Assembly: GCF_016518545.1 (NCBI RefSeq)
Contig: NZ_JACVTO010000015.1
Span: 1 to 64,000 of the forward strand
DNA from: Pseudomonas sp. S30
Lineage (GTDB): Bacteria > Pseudomonadota > Gammaproteobacteria > Pseudomonadales > Pseudomonadaceae
Direction: 5' to 3'
DNA: 64,000 bases
The stretch's first letter is position 1; each line of letters begins with the position of its first letter. The notes beneath the pieces are model-generated. The model made no database searches. It was not told the origin of the DNA and saw only the letters and a program-made list of their open reading frames with translations. Shown piece by piece: positions 25,020-34,678 of the stretch. The position numbers and the translations under genes were made by a program.

Positions 25020-28000
25020 CCTGTTCCTGCGCCGCCCGATCCTCGCCCTGGTGGTGAACGCCTTCCTGGTGCTGGCGGGATTGCTGGCATTGAGCAACCT
25101 GCCGGTGCGCCAGTATCCCCTGCTCGACAGCGCCACGGTGAGCGTCACCACCGAGTACCCCGGCGCCTCGGCCGAGCTGATGCAAGGCTTCGTCACCCAG
25201 CCCATCGCCCAGGCGGTGGCCAGCGTCGAAGGGGCCGACTACGTTAGTTCCTCCACCGTCCAGGGCCTGAGCACGGTGCAGGTGCGCTTGAAGCTGGGTA
25301 CCGACAGCACCCGGGCGCTGGCGGACGTCATCGCCAAGGTCAGCCAGGTCAAGTACAAACTACCGGAAAAAGCCTACGATCCCGTCATCGAGCAGTCGGC
25401 CGGCGACTCCACGGCGGTGGCCTACGTCGGCTTTTCCACCACCACCCTGTCGCTGGCGCAGCTCACCGACTACCTGGCCCGCGAGGTGATCCCGAGCCTT
25501 TCCGGCGTCACCGGCGTGGCCAAGGTGCAGACCTTCGGCGGTCAGCAGCTGGCCATGCGCCTGTGGCTGGACCCGGCGCGGCTCGCCGCGCGCAACATCA
25601 CCGCCGCGCAGGTGGCCGAGGCGATTCGCAGCCAGAACTTCCAGACTGCGCCGGGCAATCTCAAGGATGCCCTGACCGTCACCAACATCCAGGTCGATAC
25701 CGACCTCGAGAGCATCGAGCAATTTCAGGACATGACCCTGCGCAGCGCGGGCGACGAGCTGATCAAGGTTCGCGACATCGGCACCGTCGAGCTGGCGGCG
25801 GCCGCCCGCGAAACCAGCGCGCTGATGGACGGCAAGCCGGCCGTGCACCTGGGGCTGTTCGCCGCGCCCGCGGGCAACCCCCTGACCATCGTCGAAGGGA
25901 TCAAGCAGGCGCTGCCGGCGATCGAGAAAACCCTGCCGCCCGGCGTCGAGGCGCAAATCGCCTTCGAAACGGCGAAGTTCATCCAGGCCTCGATCGACGA
26001 GGTGTCGCACACGCTGATCGAGGCCTCGCTGATCGTCGCGGTGGTGATCTTCCTGTGCCTGGGTTCGTTGCGCACGGTGCTCATTCCGCTGGTCACCATT
26101 CCCCTTTCACTGCTCGGTGCAACGGCGCTGATGCTCGCCTTCGGTTTCAGCATCAACCTGCTCACGCTGCTGGCGATGGTCCTGGCGATCGGCCTGGTGG
26201 TGGACGATGCCATCGTCATCGTCGAGAACGTTCATCGGCACGTCAACGAGGGCACCGCCCCTTGGCAGGCGGCGCTGATCGGTGCTCGCGAGATCGCCGT
26301 CCCGGTGGTGACGATGACCTTGACGCTGGCGGCGGTGTACTCGCCCATCGCCTTCATCGGCGGGCTCACCGGCGCACTGTTCAAGGAGTTCGCCCTGAGC
26401 CTGGCCGGGGCGGTGATCATCTCCGGGGTGGTGGCGCTGACACTGTCGCCGGTGCTGGCTGCCAAGCTGATCAAGCCGCACACCGACAGCCGCGCCGCGC
26501 GCTTCTCCGAGACCCTGTTCGCCAAGGCCCTGCAGGGTTACGAGCCGGTACTCGTGCGGGTGCAGAAACATCGCGCGCTGGTGGCGGGCAGCAGCGTGCT
26601 GATCCTGCTGGCGATTCCCTTCCTGTACCTGCACGCCCAGCACGAACTGGCGCCCTCGGAGGACCAGGCGTCGATCCTCACCGCAATCAAGGCGCCACAG
26701 TACGCCAACCTCGACTACACCGAGCGCTACGCGGCCGAACTCGATGACGCCTTCAAGCAGATTCCAGAGGTGACCAGCCGCTGGATCATCAACGGCACCG
26801 ATGGGCCGGCCAACAGCTTCGCCGGCGTCAACCTGAGCGCCTGGGACCAGCGCTCACGCGATGCGGCTGGCATCCAGGCGGACCTGCAACAGCGGGTCGG
26901 CGAGATCCAGGGCACCAGCATCTTCGCCTTCCAGCTGCCGCCCCTGCCCGGCTCCACGGGAGGCCTGCCGATCCAGATGATCCTGCGCGCCAGCGAAGAT
27001 TTCGCCAGCCTCTACGAGGCCATGGACGGGCTCAAGCGCAAGGCCAGGGACAGCGGGCTGTTCTCCACCATCGACAGCGACATCCAGTTCGACAGCCCTG
27101 GGGTCGACCTGCACGTCGACCGCGACCGTGCCAATGCCCTGGGCGTGTCGATGAAGGACATCGGCGACTCGCTGGAAACCTACCTCGCCGAAAACTACAC
27201 CAACCGCTTCCAGTTGCAGGGCCGCTCCTACGACGTGATCGCGCAGAGCACGCCGATGGCACGCTCGAAGATCGAGCACCTGGGGCAGCAGTACGTGCGC
27301 AGCCGCAGCGGCGAACTGGTGCCGCTGTCGGCGCTGCTGAGCGCCGAACCCGCCACTCGACCCAATGCCCTGAAACAGTTCAACCAGCAGAACGCGATCA
27401 CCTTCCAGGGGGTGCCGGCGGCGGGGGTGAGCCTGGGCGCGTGCGTCGCTTTCCTGCAGCGCGAAGCCCAGGGCCTGCCCGACGGCTACAGCCTGGACTG
27501 GGCCGGCGAGAGCCGGCAGTACGTGCAGGAGGGCAGCTCGCTGGCGATGGCCTTCGTGATGGCGATCGTGGTGATCTACCTGCTGCTCGCGGCGCAGTTC
27601 GAAAGCGTGCTGGACCCGCTGATCATCCTGGTGACCGTGCCACTGTCGCTGCTCGGGGCGCTGTTGCCCCTGGCGCTGGGGCTGGCCACCGTCAACATCT
27701 ACACGCAGATCGGCCTGGTCACCCTCATCGGCCTGATCAGCAAGCACGGCATCCTGATGATCGAGTTCGCCAACGAGTTGCAGGCCCGTGAGCACCTGAG
27801 CCGGATCGCGGCGATCGAGACGGCGGCGAAGATCCGCCTGCGCCCGATCATCATGACCACTGCGGCCATGGTCTTCGGCTCGCTGCCGCTGCTGCTGGCG
27901 AGCGGCGCCGGGGCCAACAGCCGGCATTCACTGGGAATGGTGATGGTCTGGGGGATGCTGGTGGGCACCCTGTTCACGCTGTTCGTGCTGCCGGCGATCT

Positions 28001-28062
28001 ACGCGCTGCTGCCCGAGCGCCGCCAGGCGACGGATCGGCCAGGCGAGCCGGTGACACGTTGA
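25006..28062 (+). CDS. RND multidrug efflux permease
   Basis: About 1018 residues from the ATG at 25006 (MHFTDLFLRRPILAL), the usual HAE-1 start and size. Twelve transmembrane segments in two repeats are readable. The proton-relay helix reads GLVVDDAIVIVENV, and the C-terminal half ends with LVTLIGLISKHGILMIEFAN. Two large periplasmic loops lie between. It exports small molecules by proton antiport with the upstream adaptor. Placement next to the tox operon suggests a role like ToxGH of B. glumae, but such pairs are common in Pseudomonas and the link is circumstantial. It converges on the next gene with a nine-base gap. Confidence 0.9.
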   Translation: MHFTDLFLRRPILALVVNAFLVLAGLLALSNLPVRQYPLLDSATVSVTTEYPGASAELMQGFVTQPIAQAVASVEGADYVSSSTVQGLSTVQVRLKLGTDSTRALADVIAKVSQVKYKLPEKAYDPVIEQSAGDSTAVAYVGFSTTTLSLAQLTDYLAREVIPSLSGVTGVAKVQTFGGQQLAMRLWLDPARLAARNITAAQVAEAIRSQNFQTAPGNLKDALTVTNIQVDTDLESIEQFQDMTLRSAGDELIKVRDIGTVELAAAARETSALMDGKPAVHLGLFAAPAGNPLTIVEGIKQALPAIEKTLPPGVEAQIAFETAKFIQASIDEVSHTLIEASLIVAVVIFLCLGSLRTVLIPLVTIPLSLLGATALMLAFGFSINLLTLLAMVLAIGLVVDDAIVIVENVHRHVNEGTAPWQAALIGAREIAVPVVTMTLTLAAVYSPIAFIGGLTGALFKEFALSLAGAVIISGVVALTLSPVLAAKLIKPHTDSRAARFSETLFAKALQGYEPVLVRVQKHRALVAGSSVLILLAIPFLYLHAQHELAPSEDQASILTAIKAPQYANLDYTERYAAELDDAFKQIPEVTSRWIINGTDGPANSFAGVNLSAWDQRSRDAAGIQADLQQRVGEIQGTSIFAFQLPPLPGSTGGLPIQMILRASEDFASLYEAMDGLKRKARDSGLFSTIDSDIQFDSPGVDLHVDRDRANALGVSMKDIGDSLETYLAENYTNRFQLQGRSYDVIAQSTPMARSKIEHLGQQYVRSRSGELVPLSALLSAEPATRPNALKQFNQQNAITFQGVPAAGVSLGACVAFLQREAQGLPDGYSLDWAGESRQYVQEGSSLAMAFVMAIVVIYLLLAAQFESVLDPLIILVTVPLSLLGALLPLALGLATVNIYTQIGLVTLIGLISKHGILMIEFANELQAREHLSRIAAIETAAKIRLRPIIMTTAAMVFGSLPLLLASGAGANSRHSLGMVMVWGMLVGTLFTLFVLPAIYALLPERRQATDRPGEPVTR

Positions 28063-28071
28063 GCCTGCCGG

Positions 28072-28947
28072 TCACGCCCGGCGCAGGCGAGCAGGCCCGC
28101 CCCGCTCGCCCAACCGGCTCAGCCACACCGACGCCAGAATCACCGCGCCGCCGATGAACAGCCGCCCCAGCGGTTCGTGCTGGTTCCAGATCAGCAGGTT
28201 GAGCAGCAGGCCCACCGGCACGTGCAGGTTGTTCATCACGGCCAGGGTGGCACCGGAGACCAGGCAAGCGCCCTTGTTCCACCAGTACAGCCCCAGGGCG
28301 GTGGGACACAGGCCGAGGAACAGCAGCACCAGCCACTGCACATCGGTACTGGGCAGGCGCTGGGGGTTGCCGAACAGCGCGAAGGCGGGCAGCACGATGA
28401 TCAGCGCCCCCAGGTAGAAATAGCCGAAACGCCGGTAATGCGGCAGGTCGCTGGGGTGGCGGGCGATCAGGTGGCGATAGAGTACCTGGCCGGCGGCGTA
28501 GGTGAAGTTGGCCAGTTGCAGCAGTAAAAAGCCCATGAAGAACTCGCCGCTGATGCGATCGAAGCGGATCACCGCCGCACCGGCCACCGCCACCAGCGCT
28601 GCCAAGAGGGCCCAGGCGTTGAAGCGGCGGTTCAGGGCGTCTTCGATGAGCGTCACGTGCAGCGGGGTGAGGATGGTGAACAGCAACACTTCGGGCACGC
28701 TCAGTACCCGGAAGCTCAGGTACAGGCACACGTAGGTGATGCCGTATTGCAGCGCGCCGATCAGCAGCATGGCCCGCAGGAAGCGTGGCTCGACCTGACG
28801 CCAGCGCGTCAGCGGCAGGAACACCAACCCGGCCAGCAGCACGCGTGCCAGCACGGCGAAGTAGCTGTCGACGTGTCCGGCCAGGTATTCGCCGATCAGG
28901 CTGAAGGAAAACGCCTGGATCAAGGCGACGATAATCAGATAGCCCAT
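28072..28947 (-). CDS. EamA/DMT family permease
   Basis: A 291-residue inner-membrane protein with ten hydrophobic segments in two EamA repeats. The first contains LLAGLVFLPLTRWRQV and GITYVCLYLSFRVLSVPEVLLFTILTPL; the second contains LCPTALGLYWWNKGACLV and NNLHVPVGLLLNLLIW. It resembles the carboxylate/amino-acid/amine transporter branch. The direction of transport and the substrate are not evident. It stands alone between the RND operon and the metallophore receptor, and shares a 186-base divergent region with the receptor gene. Confidence 0.75.
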   Translation of the reverse strand: MGYLIIVALIQAFSFSLIGEYLAGHVDSYFAVLARVLLAGLVFLPLTRWRQVEPRFLRAMLLIGALQYGITYVCLYLSFRVLSVPEVLLFTILTPLHVTLIEDALNRRFNAWALLAALVAVAGAAVIRFDRISGEFFMGFLLLQLANFTYAAGQVLYRHLIARHPSDLPHYRRFGYFYLGALIIVLPAFALFGNPQRLPSTDVQWLVLLFLGLCPTALGLYWWNKGACLVSGATLAVMNNLHVPVGLLLNLLIWNQHEPLGRLFIGGAVILASVWLSRLGERGGPARLRRA

Positions 28948-29050
28948 GGTGGCTCCTCATCAGACAAGGCGGCGACCTTAGCCGTTAGCCTCGGTTCGGG
29001 CAACCTCGAGTCCGCATAGAAAATCCTCGCTCATGCATAGGGCTGTCGAT

Positions 29051-29069
29051 GCAAATGATTCTCGATCAG
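29051..29069 (+). promoter_or_regulatory. Fur-box-like site before the TonB receptor
   Basis: GCAAATGATTCTCGATCAG matches about 10 of 19 positions of the Fur consensus, with the central AATGATTCTC core well kept. It is 65 bases before the receptor start. With the stronger site at 32213-32231 it suggests iron repression of the whole locus. Confidence 0.5.
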
Positions 29070-29133
29070 GCGCTACAATGCCGGCCGTCGCGTACCCGTC
29101 CGGGGTGCGCATTGCAGGCATCGGGGAGCGGGC

Positions 29134-31122
29134 ATGGCAAGGACATCGCTGGTGGGGGTTTTCACGGGACTGGTGGTCGCAGGCGGTGTCACGCCGACCA
29201 GCGCGGTCGAGCGGCTGGTGCTGGAGGACACGGTAGTGGTCAGCGACAAGCTCGAACAGGCCCGCGACCAATTGCCGGCCAGCCTCTCGGTGATCGACGC
29301 CAGAACCCTGCAGAGCCCCCCTGTAGATTCCCTGGAACAGCTGGTGCGGCGCACCCCGGGCTTCACCTTCCAGCCCTTCGGCCAGTCCGGCACGCAACTG
29401 CCGGTGGTGCGCGGCCTGACCTCCAATGCCACGGCCTTCTCCAACTCGCTGCTGATGCTGGTCGACGGCGTGCCGGTGTTGCGCGGGCAAGGTTTCGACA
29501 ATGACCTGGTCGGCGTCGAGCGCGTGGAGATCCTGCGCGGCCCGCAGTCGGCACTCTACGGGCGCAACGCCGAGGCGGGCGTGCTCAGCGTGTTCACCCG
29601 CCAGCCGGGCGACGCCGACTATGCACGGGTGGAGACGGGCCTGGGCAGCCGTGACCAGCGCCGGATCAGTGCCGACTTGAGCACCGCGCTGGTGGAAGGC
29701 ACGCTGTATGCGGGGGTCGCCGGACAATGGACGCGCCAGGACGGCTACCTGGACGACGACCTCGCCGGCGGCAAGGCCGATGACCGCGAGCGCCAGAGCG
29801 GCCGCCTGACCCTGCGCTGGACACCGGACGCGCTCACCGATGCGACGCTGCGCTACAGCACCCTGAAATACCGCGACCAGGCCTCGCAGTGGGGCAGCCG
29901 CACCGGCCCCGACCGCGCGGTGAATTCCGGACTGGCCGGACGCAATCACTCCAGCGGCGACACCTGGTCGCTGGACCTGCGCCGACAACTGGACGACGAT
30001 TTGGAACTGCGCTCGATCACCGCACGCAGCGTGTTCGACGACCGTCTTCGCCAGGACACCGATTTCCAGCCACGTGAGCTCATGCATCTGGCCCGCGACT
30101 ACCATTTCGAGACCCTGAGCCAGGAGCTGCGCCTGAGTGGTCGCCACGGGCAAGGTCGCTGGCTGCTGGGCGCCTATGCCGACCGCGAGGACCACGACCT
30201 GGATTACCAGCAGAAACTACCCCTGGGGCTGAGCCGCACCCAGGCGGGCCTGGGCGGCAACACCGCTGCGGTATTCGGCCAATGGCTGCAGCCGCTGTCC
30301 CAGGACTGGTCGCTGACCCTGGGAGGACGCTATGAATACGCACGTGCCTGGATCGACCCGGCGAGCAACCGCAGCCAGTCCGACAGCTGGCAGCACTTCA
30401 CCCCCAAGGTGGCGCTGCAGTATGCGTTGAGCGAAGACGCCCAGGCCTACGTCAGCTACACCGAGGGCATGCGCGCGGGCGGCTTCAATGCCTTCGCCAG
30501 CAGCGCCGGCAACCCGGCCTACGACCCGGAGCAGGTGCGCAGCTACGAAGTCGGCCTGAAGGGCCTGACGGCGGATCAGCGACTGCGCTATTCGGCAGCG
30601 CTGTATCGCATGCAGGTGCGTGACATGCAGGTGCAGCAACTGGTGCAGCAGGGCCTGGTGTACATCACCAACGCGGCGGCGGCGACCTCCACCGGCCTGG
30701 ACCTGGACCTGGAATACCTGCTGGGCGAGCGCTGGACCCTCACGGCGGCGCTGGGACTGAACCGCACCCGCTTCGAGCGCTTCCGCGAAGGTACCAACGA
30801 CTACCAGGACAACCGCAACCCCTTCGCCCCGGACTTCACCGGCCACCTGGGCCTGCGCTACGACGCCGATGCCGGCTGGTACGTGCAGGGCGCCCTGAGC
30901 GCGGTGGGCAAGGTCTACCTGGACGCGGCCAATACCTATCGCCGACCCGGCTACGGCCTGGTGGACCTGGGCGCGGGCTACCGCTTCGGGCAGTACACGG
31001 TCAGTACCTACGTCGACAACCTGCTGGACAAGCGCTACGACGCGCAGGGGCTGCTCAATGGCGCGGTGACCGTGTACAGCCCGCCGCGCGAAGTGGGGGT
31101 GAGGGTCAGCTTCGAGCTGTAG
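29134..31122 (+). CDS. TonB-dependent metallophore receptor
   Basis: A 662-residue outer-membrane receptor from the ATG at 29134 (GGGGAG upstream). A signal peptide covers about residues 1-24. The TonB box region is LEDTVVVSDK and the plug follows (SVIDARTL...GFTFQPFG, then VERVEILRGPQSALYGRNAEAG). A 22-strand barrel ends NLLDKRYDAQG...VGVRVSFEL with a terminal Leu rather than the common Phe. It would import an iron- or other metal-chelate. Neighbours are a PchR-like regulator and the biosynthetic operon, so the ligand is probably the product of that operon, as PdtK is for PDTC. Confidence 0.88.
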   Translation: MARTSLVGVFTGLVVAGGVTPTSAVERLVLEDTVVVSDKLEQARDQLPASLSVIDARTLQSPPVDSLEQLVRRTPGFTFQPFGQSGTQLPVVRGLTSNATAFSNSLLMLVDGVPVLRGQGFDNDLVGVERVEILRGPQSALYGRNAEAGVLSVFTRQPGDADYARVETGLGSRDQRRISADLSTALVEGTLYAGVAGQWTRQDGYLDDDLAGGKADDRERQSGRLTLRWTPDALTDATLRYSTLKYRDQASQWGSRTGPDRAVNSGLAGRNHSSGDTWSLDLRRQLDDDLELRSITARSVFDDRLRQDTDFQPRELMHLARDYHFETLSQELRLSGRHGQGRWLLGAYADREDHDLDYQQKLPLGLSRTQAGLGGNTAAVFGQWLQPLSQDWSLTLGGRYEYARAWIDPASNRSQSDSWQHFTPKVALQYALSEDAQAYVSYTEGMRAGGFNAFASSAGNPAYDPEQVRSYEVGLKGLTADQRLRYSAALYRMQVRDMQVQQLVQQGLVYITNAAAATSTGLDLDLEYLLGERWTLTAALGLNRTRFERFREGTNDYQDNRNPFAPDFTGHLGLRYDADAGWYVQGALSAVGKVYLDAANTYRRPGYGLVDLGAGYRFGQYTVSTYVDNLLDKRYDAQGLLNGAVTVYSPPREVGVRVSFEL

Positions 31123-31183
31123 CCGCGGCGGTTCGCCGTTGCGACTGGCACACAAGGGAGAAGCGAGGCAGCCCCAAATCCTC

Positions 31184-32146
31184 TCAGCGCTTGCGCCCGA
31201 AGATCGACTTGGGCGACCGGCCGAAATAGCGGGTGAACGCCACGGTGAAGTTGTTCGGATACTTGTACCCCACCTGCCACGCCGCCTGCGCCACCTGCTG
31301 CCCGGCCTCCAGCAAGGTCATGGCCTTGCGCATGCGCAGCTCCAGCAGCATGCGTGCCGGGGTGGTGTCGAACAGATAACGAAACCCCTCCTTGAGCTTG
31401 TGCTCGTTCATGCCCACCGCCGTGGCCAGATAATCCACGGTCAACGGCTTGTCCAGTTGCTCGCACAACAGGTTGCGCGCCCGCTCGATGCGCTGCACGT
31501 CGCTGGTGCTCAAGGCCGCAGCGCTACTCGGCGGCGGCGCCAGCAGGTTGAACTGCTCGGCCAGCAGGCTGAGGGTATGGATATGCAGATCCAGTCGATG
31601 GGCCGGATCCAGGCCGCCCGGTTGCAGGTAGCGCACCAGCGCGGCGGCGTGGGCCTGCGCGGCCTGGGAGCTGGGCCGAAAATCCAGGCGGTGCAGGCGG
31701 CCGCTGCCCAGCACCTCGGTGGCACGCGCCTCGCCCACGTACTTGCACAGCGTCGCCTGGTCGATCACCACCCGCAGTTGCGAGGCGGTCTCGTTGGCCT
31801 GGTAGCGGCGCTCGCCGGGGGTGGCGCGAAAGGCGGTGATGGTGGTGTGTCCGGCCTCGAAGGCCAGGGTGCTGCCGTCCTGACCGATGAAACCGGATTT
31901 TCCCTGCAACCCGACCGTCACCACCATCACGTGGCCGTCGTGCGGCCCGCAGGTCTCTTCCACCAGGGTGCGCGTGGGGTGGTAGTGAAGGCGGCCCAGC
32001 GACAAGCCCTGCTCCAGTTGCAACAGGTCGGTATGGCACTGCCCGTAGGCTTCGTCCAGTTGCAGGCGCAGGCGCCCGTCGGCGCTCAGTGAACGGTGCC
32101 GGGGCTGGTCCAGGCCCAGGCGGCAGGTGGCGTTGCTCGTGTTCAT
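31184..32146 (-). CDS. AraC/PchR-like regulator of the metallophore locus
   Basis: A 320-residue regulator from the ATG at 32146; a longer frame starting at 32227 would overlap the Fur-like site and is rejected. The C-terminal AraC domain has both HTHs: LTVDYLATAVGMNEHKLKEGF and VAQAAWQVGYKYPNNFTVAF, followed by RYFGRSPKSIF. The N-terminal two thirds resemble PchR-type sensors, which bind the cognate ferric siderophore. PchR, YbtA and PdtC activate their siderophore genes in this way. It is divergent from the biosynthetic operon and convergent with the receptor gene. Confidence 0.82.
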   Translation of the reverse strand: MNTSNATCRLGLDQPRHRSLSADGRLRLQLDEAYGQCHTDLLQLEQGLSLGRLHYHPTRTLVEETCGPHDGHVMVVTVGLQGKSGFIGQDGSTLAFEAGHTTITAFRATPGERRYQANETASQLRVVIDQATLCKYVGEARATEVLGSGRLHRLDFRPSSQAAQAHAAALVRYLQPGGLDPAHRLDLHIHTLSLLAEQFNLLAPPPSSAAALSTSDVQRIERARNLLCEQLDKPLTVDYLATAVGMNEHKLKEGFRYLFDTTPARMLLELRMRKAMTLLEAGQQVAQAAWQVGYKYPNNFTVAFTRYFGRSPKSIFGRKR

Positions 32147-32212
32147 GGCGACATCCCTGAGGATCGGCGGCCATCGCACCGCATAGAAACGGCTCCGGCT
32201 CGCATATTTTAC

Positions 32213-32231
32213 GTGAATGATTCTCATTTAA
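32213..32231 (+). promoter_or_regulatory. Fur box between regulator and biosynthetic operon
   Basis: GTGAATGATTCTCATTTAA keeps the AATGATTCTCATT core of the Fur consensus. It lies 67 bases upstream of the AraC gene start and 98 bases upstream of the methyltransferase start, so it can repress both directions. AT-rich TTTAATATATACC beside it is likely promoter DNA. Confidence 0.7.
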
Positions 32232-32328
32232 TATATACCACCCTTTGAGCTGATTCGGCCATGCCCCGTTTCGTTCCCTATCCGTGAGCCGCCGACGGCC
32301 ACGGACGAGTCAACAACAGGAAGTTAAC

Positions 32329-33393
32329 GTGACCCGACCTGCAACCCGACCACAGCCCCACGACCTGCACCTGACCACCGCCCACCCCTTGCAGGCCTGC
32401 TGGGACCTGCAACTGGGCGGGCTGGGTGCCGACGCCCTGCACCTGGCCCTGGCCCACGGCCTGTTCGACCACCTGCAGCAGTTCAAAGCCGCTGCACAGC
32501 TGGCGCAGGCCCTGGACTGGCACGTCGAGAGCGCCGACTACTTCCTGGAACTGCTGTGGAGCCTGGACCTGCTCGAGCGTGATGCACAGCGCCCAGCGCG
32601 CTATCGCAACCGCCCCCTGGCCGACCGCCATCTGCGCAGCAGCGCGGCCCAGTACTGCGGCGATGCCCTGATGTTCCGTCACCGGGTGCTGCGCGAAACC
32701 GGCGCACAGCTGGACGACTACCTGCGCAATGGCATGCCGCGCCGCTCGCCGACCACCGCCCAGCTCGACCAGGGGTGGGCCAATGCCGCGCGGTTGCAGA
32801 TCGCCCAGGAACAGCGTGCGGTCACCTGCGACAGTGCCTGCGCCTTGCTGGCCAGCCTGCCGGAGTACCCGCGTCTGCACCGCCTGCTCGACCTCGGCGG
32901 CGGACCGGGCCTGGTGGCCATCGCCCTGGCCCGGCAACTGCCGGCGCTCGGCGGCGTGGTCTTCGAATACCCCGAGACGGCCCGAGTGGCGGCCGCCAAC
33001 ATCGACGCCGCTGGCCTGGGCACCCGCCTGAGCGCGCGCGGCGCGGATCTGGACAGCGACGACATCGGCAGCGGCTACGACCTGATCTGGTGCTCCTCGG
33101 TGCTGCACTTCGTCCACGACCTGCCTGCCACCTTGCAGCGCCTGCACGCCGCACTCGCGCCCGGCGGGGTGCTGGTGTGCTGCCAGGCCGAAGTGCCTCA
33201 GGCCCGCCACATGGCCGCCCAGGTGCTGCCGTACTACCTGCACATGCGCCTGCAGGGCCGCCACGTGCTGGCCGAGGGCGAGCTGGCGGCGCTGCTGCGC
33301 GACAGCGGCTGGCGGGGCGTCGAGCAGATCGACGGGGTGCGCTATCCATTGACACCGGTCACGGCGGTGATCGCCCGCAAGGCCAAGGAGTGA
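32329..33393 (+). CDS. SAM-dependent O-methyltransferase-like enzyme
   Basis: A 354-residue protein from a GTG at 32329, chosen because AGGAAG precedes it by six bases. Residues 25-100 form a winged-helix dimerisation-type region (LQLGGLGADALHLALAHGLFDHL). The Rossmann methyltransferase motif I is LLDLGGGPGLVAIALA, then VVFEYPETARVA (motif II), GYDLIWCSSVLHFVHD (motif IV) and APGGVLVCCQAEV. This layout is shared by small-molecule O-methyltransferases of the AdoMet_MT_2 type. As first gene of the Fur-controlled operon it probably decorates the metallophore, as methylation does in quinolobactin. The substrate is not predictable. Confidence 0.75.
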   Translation: MTRPATRPQPHDLHLTTAHPLQACWDLQLGGLGADALHLALAHGLFDHLQQFKAAAQLAQALDWHVESADYFLELLWSLDLLERDAQRPARYRNRPLADRHLRSSAAQYCGDALMFRHRVLRETGAQLDDYLRNGMPRRSPTTAQLDQGWANAARLQIAQEQRAVTCDSACALLASLPEYPRLHRLLDLGGGPGLVAIALARQLPALGGVVFEYPETARVAAANIDAAGLGTRLSARGADLDSDDIGSGYDLIWCSSVLHFVHDLPATLQRLHAALAPGGVLVCCQAEVPQARHMAAQVLPYYLHMRLQGRHVLAEGELAALLRDSGWRGVEQIDGVRYPLTPVTAVIARKAKE

Positions 33394-33397
33394 CGCC

Positions 33398-34678
33398 ATG
33401 ACCCGCACCCGTCTCGTCGGCCTGCAACTGCTGTTCGGCTGGCTCAACCTGGCCCTGGCCGTGCCGAGCATCTACCTGATGTTCGGCCTGCCGCTGGTCA
33501 TGCGCCAATACGGCTGGAGCGGGACCGAGATCGGCCTGTTCCAGTTGGCCGGGCTGCCGGCCGTGTTCAAGTTCCTCATGGCCGTGCCGGTGCAGCGGCT
33601 GCGCCTGGGGCGCTCGCCGCTGGCGCACTGGCTGGCGCTGCTCGGTGGCGTGCTGATCGTGCTGTACGCGCTGATCGCCCGCGACAACCTCATCGAGCAG
33701 CGTCTGGCACTGTTCGCCATGACCTTCGCCATCAGCATCGTCGCCACCTGGATGGACATTCCGCTCAATGCCCTGGCGGTGCAGTGGCTGCCGCGCCACG
33801 AACAGGTGCGCGCCGGCAGCATCCGCGCGGCCGCCCTGTTCGTCGGCGCGATCGTGGGCGGCGGCGCGATGCTGCTGGTGCAGTCGCGCCTGGGCTGGCA
33901 GGCGCCGTTCGTGATCATGGGCGCGGCGCTGGCGCTGGGGGTGCTGGCGCTGCTGATGGCCGCCAGGCGCCTGCCGAGCCTGCCGACGCCTGCGGCCACG
34001 GCACCCGGCCTGGTAGCCGATTGGGCCGGCTTCTTCGGCCAGCCGGCGGCGCGGCAATGGACCTGGCTGCTGCTCAGCGCCTTCCCGTTCATCGGGGCGG
34101 CCTGGCTGTACCTGAAGCCGCTGCTGCTCGACCAGGGCATGGCCCTGGAGCAGGTGGCCTGGCTGGTGGGCATCGCCGGGGGCACGCTGGGCGCCATCGC
34201 CAGCCTGGTGGGCGGGCGACTGATTCCTCTGCTGGGCACGGCGCGGGCGATCGTCCTGTATCTGCTGGCGGCCCTGCTGGCCCTGCTGGTACTGGGCCTG
34301 GCGGTGGGGCTGCGGCTCGGCCAGGGCTGGTTGATCGCCGGCGCGCTGCTGCTGGCCGTGGCCATGGGCGCGGTGTCGGCACTGATGTTCGGCCTGACCC
34401 TGTTCTTCAGCCGCCAGCAGCGCAGCGCCAGTGACTACGGCCTGCAATCGAGCCTGTTCGTGCTCACCCGACTGGCCGCGCCGGTCTTCGCCGGCCTGTT
34501 GCTCGACCGACTGGGCTATGGCGGCCTGCTGGCCTGCCTGGGCGCGGGCCTGACCCTGGCCCTGCTGCTGGCCTGGCGCGTGCGCCACAGCATCGCACGC
34601 AGCACCGACGCACTGCTGGACACTCCCGGCGACGCCGTCCCAGGCACCGCTTCCATCCCTCTGGAGGGCAAACCATGA
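33398..34678 (+). CDS. RhtX/FptX-like inner-membrane siderophore permease (MFS)
   Basis: A 426-residue, 12-segment major facilitator protein. The start FGWLNLALAVPSIYLMFGLPLVMRQYG and the phrase IVATWMDIPLNALAVQWL match the RhtX/FptX/AmpG branch, single-protein importers of ferric siderophores. It begins four bases after the methyltransferase stop and overlaps the next gene by four. PdtE in the PDTC locus is a comparable inner-membrane permease. The low-complexity tail after residue 400 is not conserved in the family. Import of the metal complex is the best guess; export is the alternative. Confidence 0.72.
   Translation: MTRTRLVGLQLLFGWLNLALAVPSIYLMFGLPLVMRQYGWSGTEIGLFQLAGLPAVFKFLMAVPVQRLRLGRSPLAHWLALLGGVLIVLYALIARDNLIEQRLALFAMTFAISIVATWMDIPLNALAVQWLPRHEQVRAGSIRAAALFVGAIVGGGAMLLVQSRLGWQAPFVIMGAALALGVLALLMAARRLPSLPTPAATAPGLVADWAGFFGQPAARQWTWLLLSAFPFIGAAWLYLKPLLLDQGMALEQVAWLVGIAGGTLGAIASLVGGRLIPLLGTARAIVLYLLAALLALLVLGLAVGLRLGQGWLIAGALLLAVAMGAVSALMFGLTLFFSRQQRSASDYGLQSSLFVLTRLAAPVFAGLLLDRLGYGGLLACLGAGLTLALLLAWRVRHSIARSTDALLDTPGDAVPGTASIPLEGKP

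Noticed and set aside
32284..32328. longer methyltransferase start at a GTG
   Set aside because: The leader is basic and unlike the family, and the GTG at 32329 has AGGAAG at good spacing.
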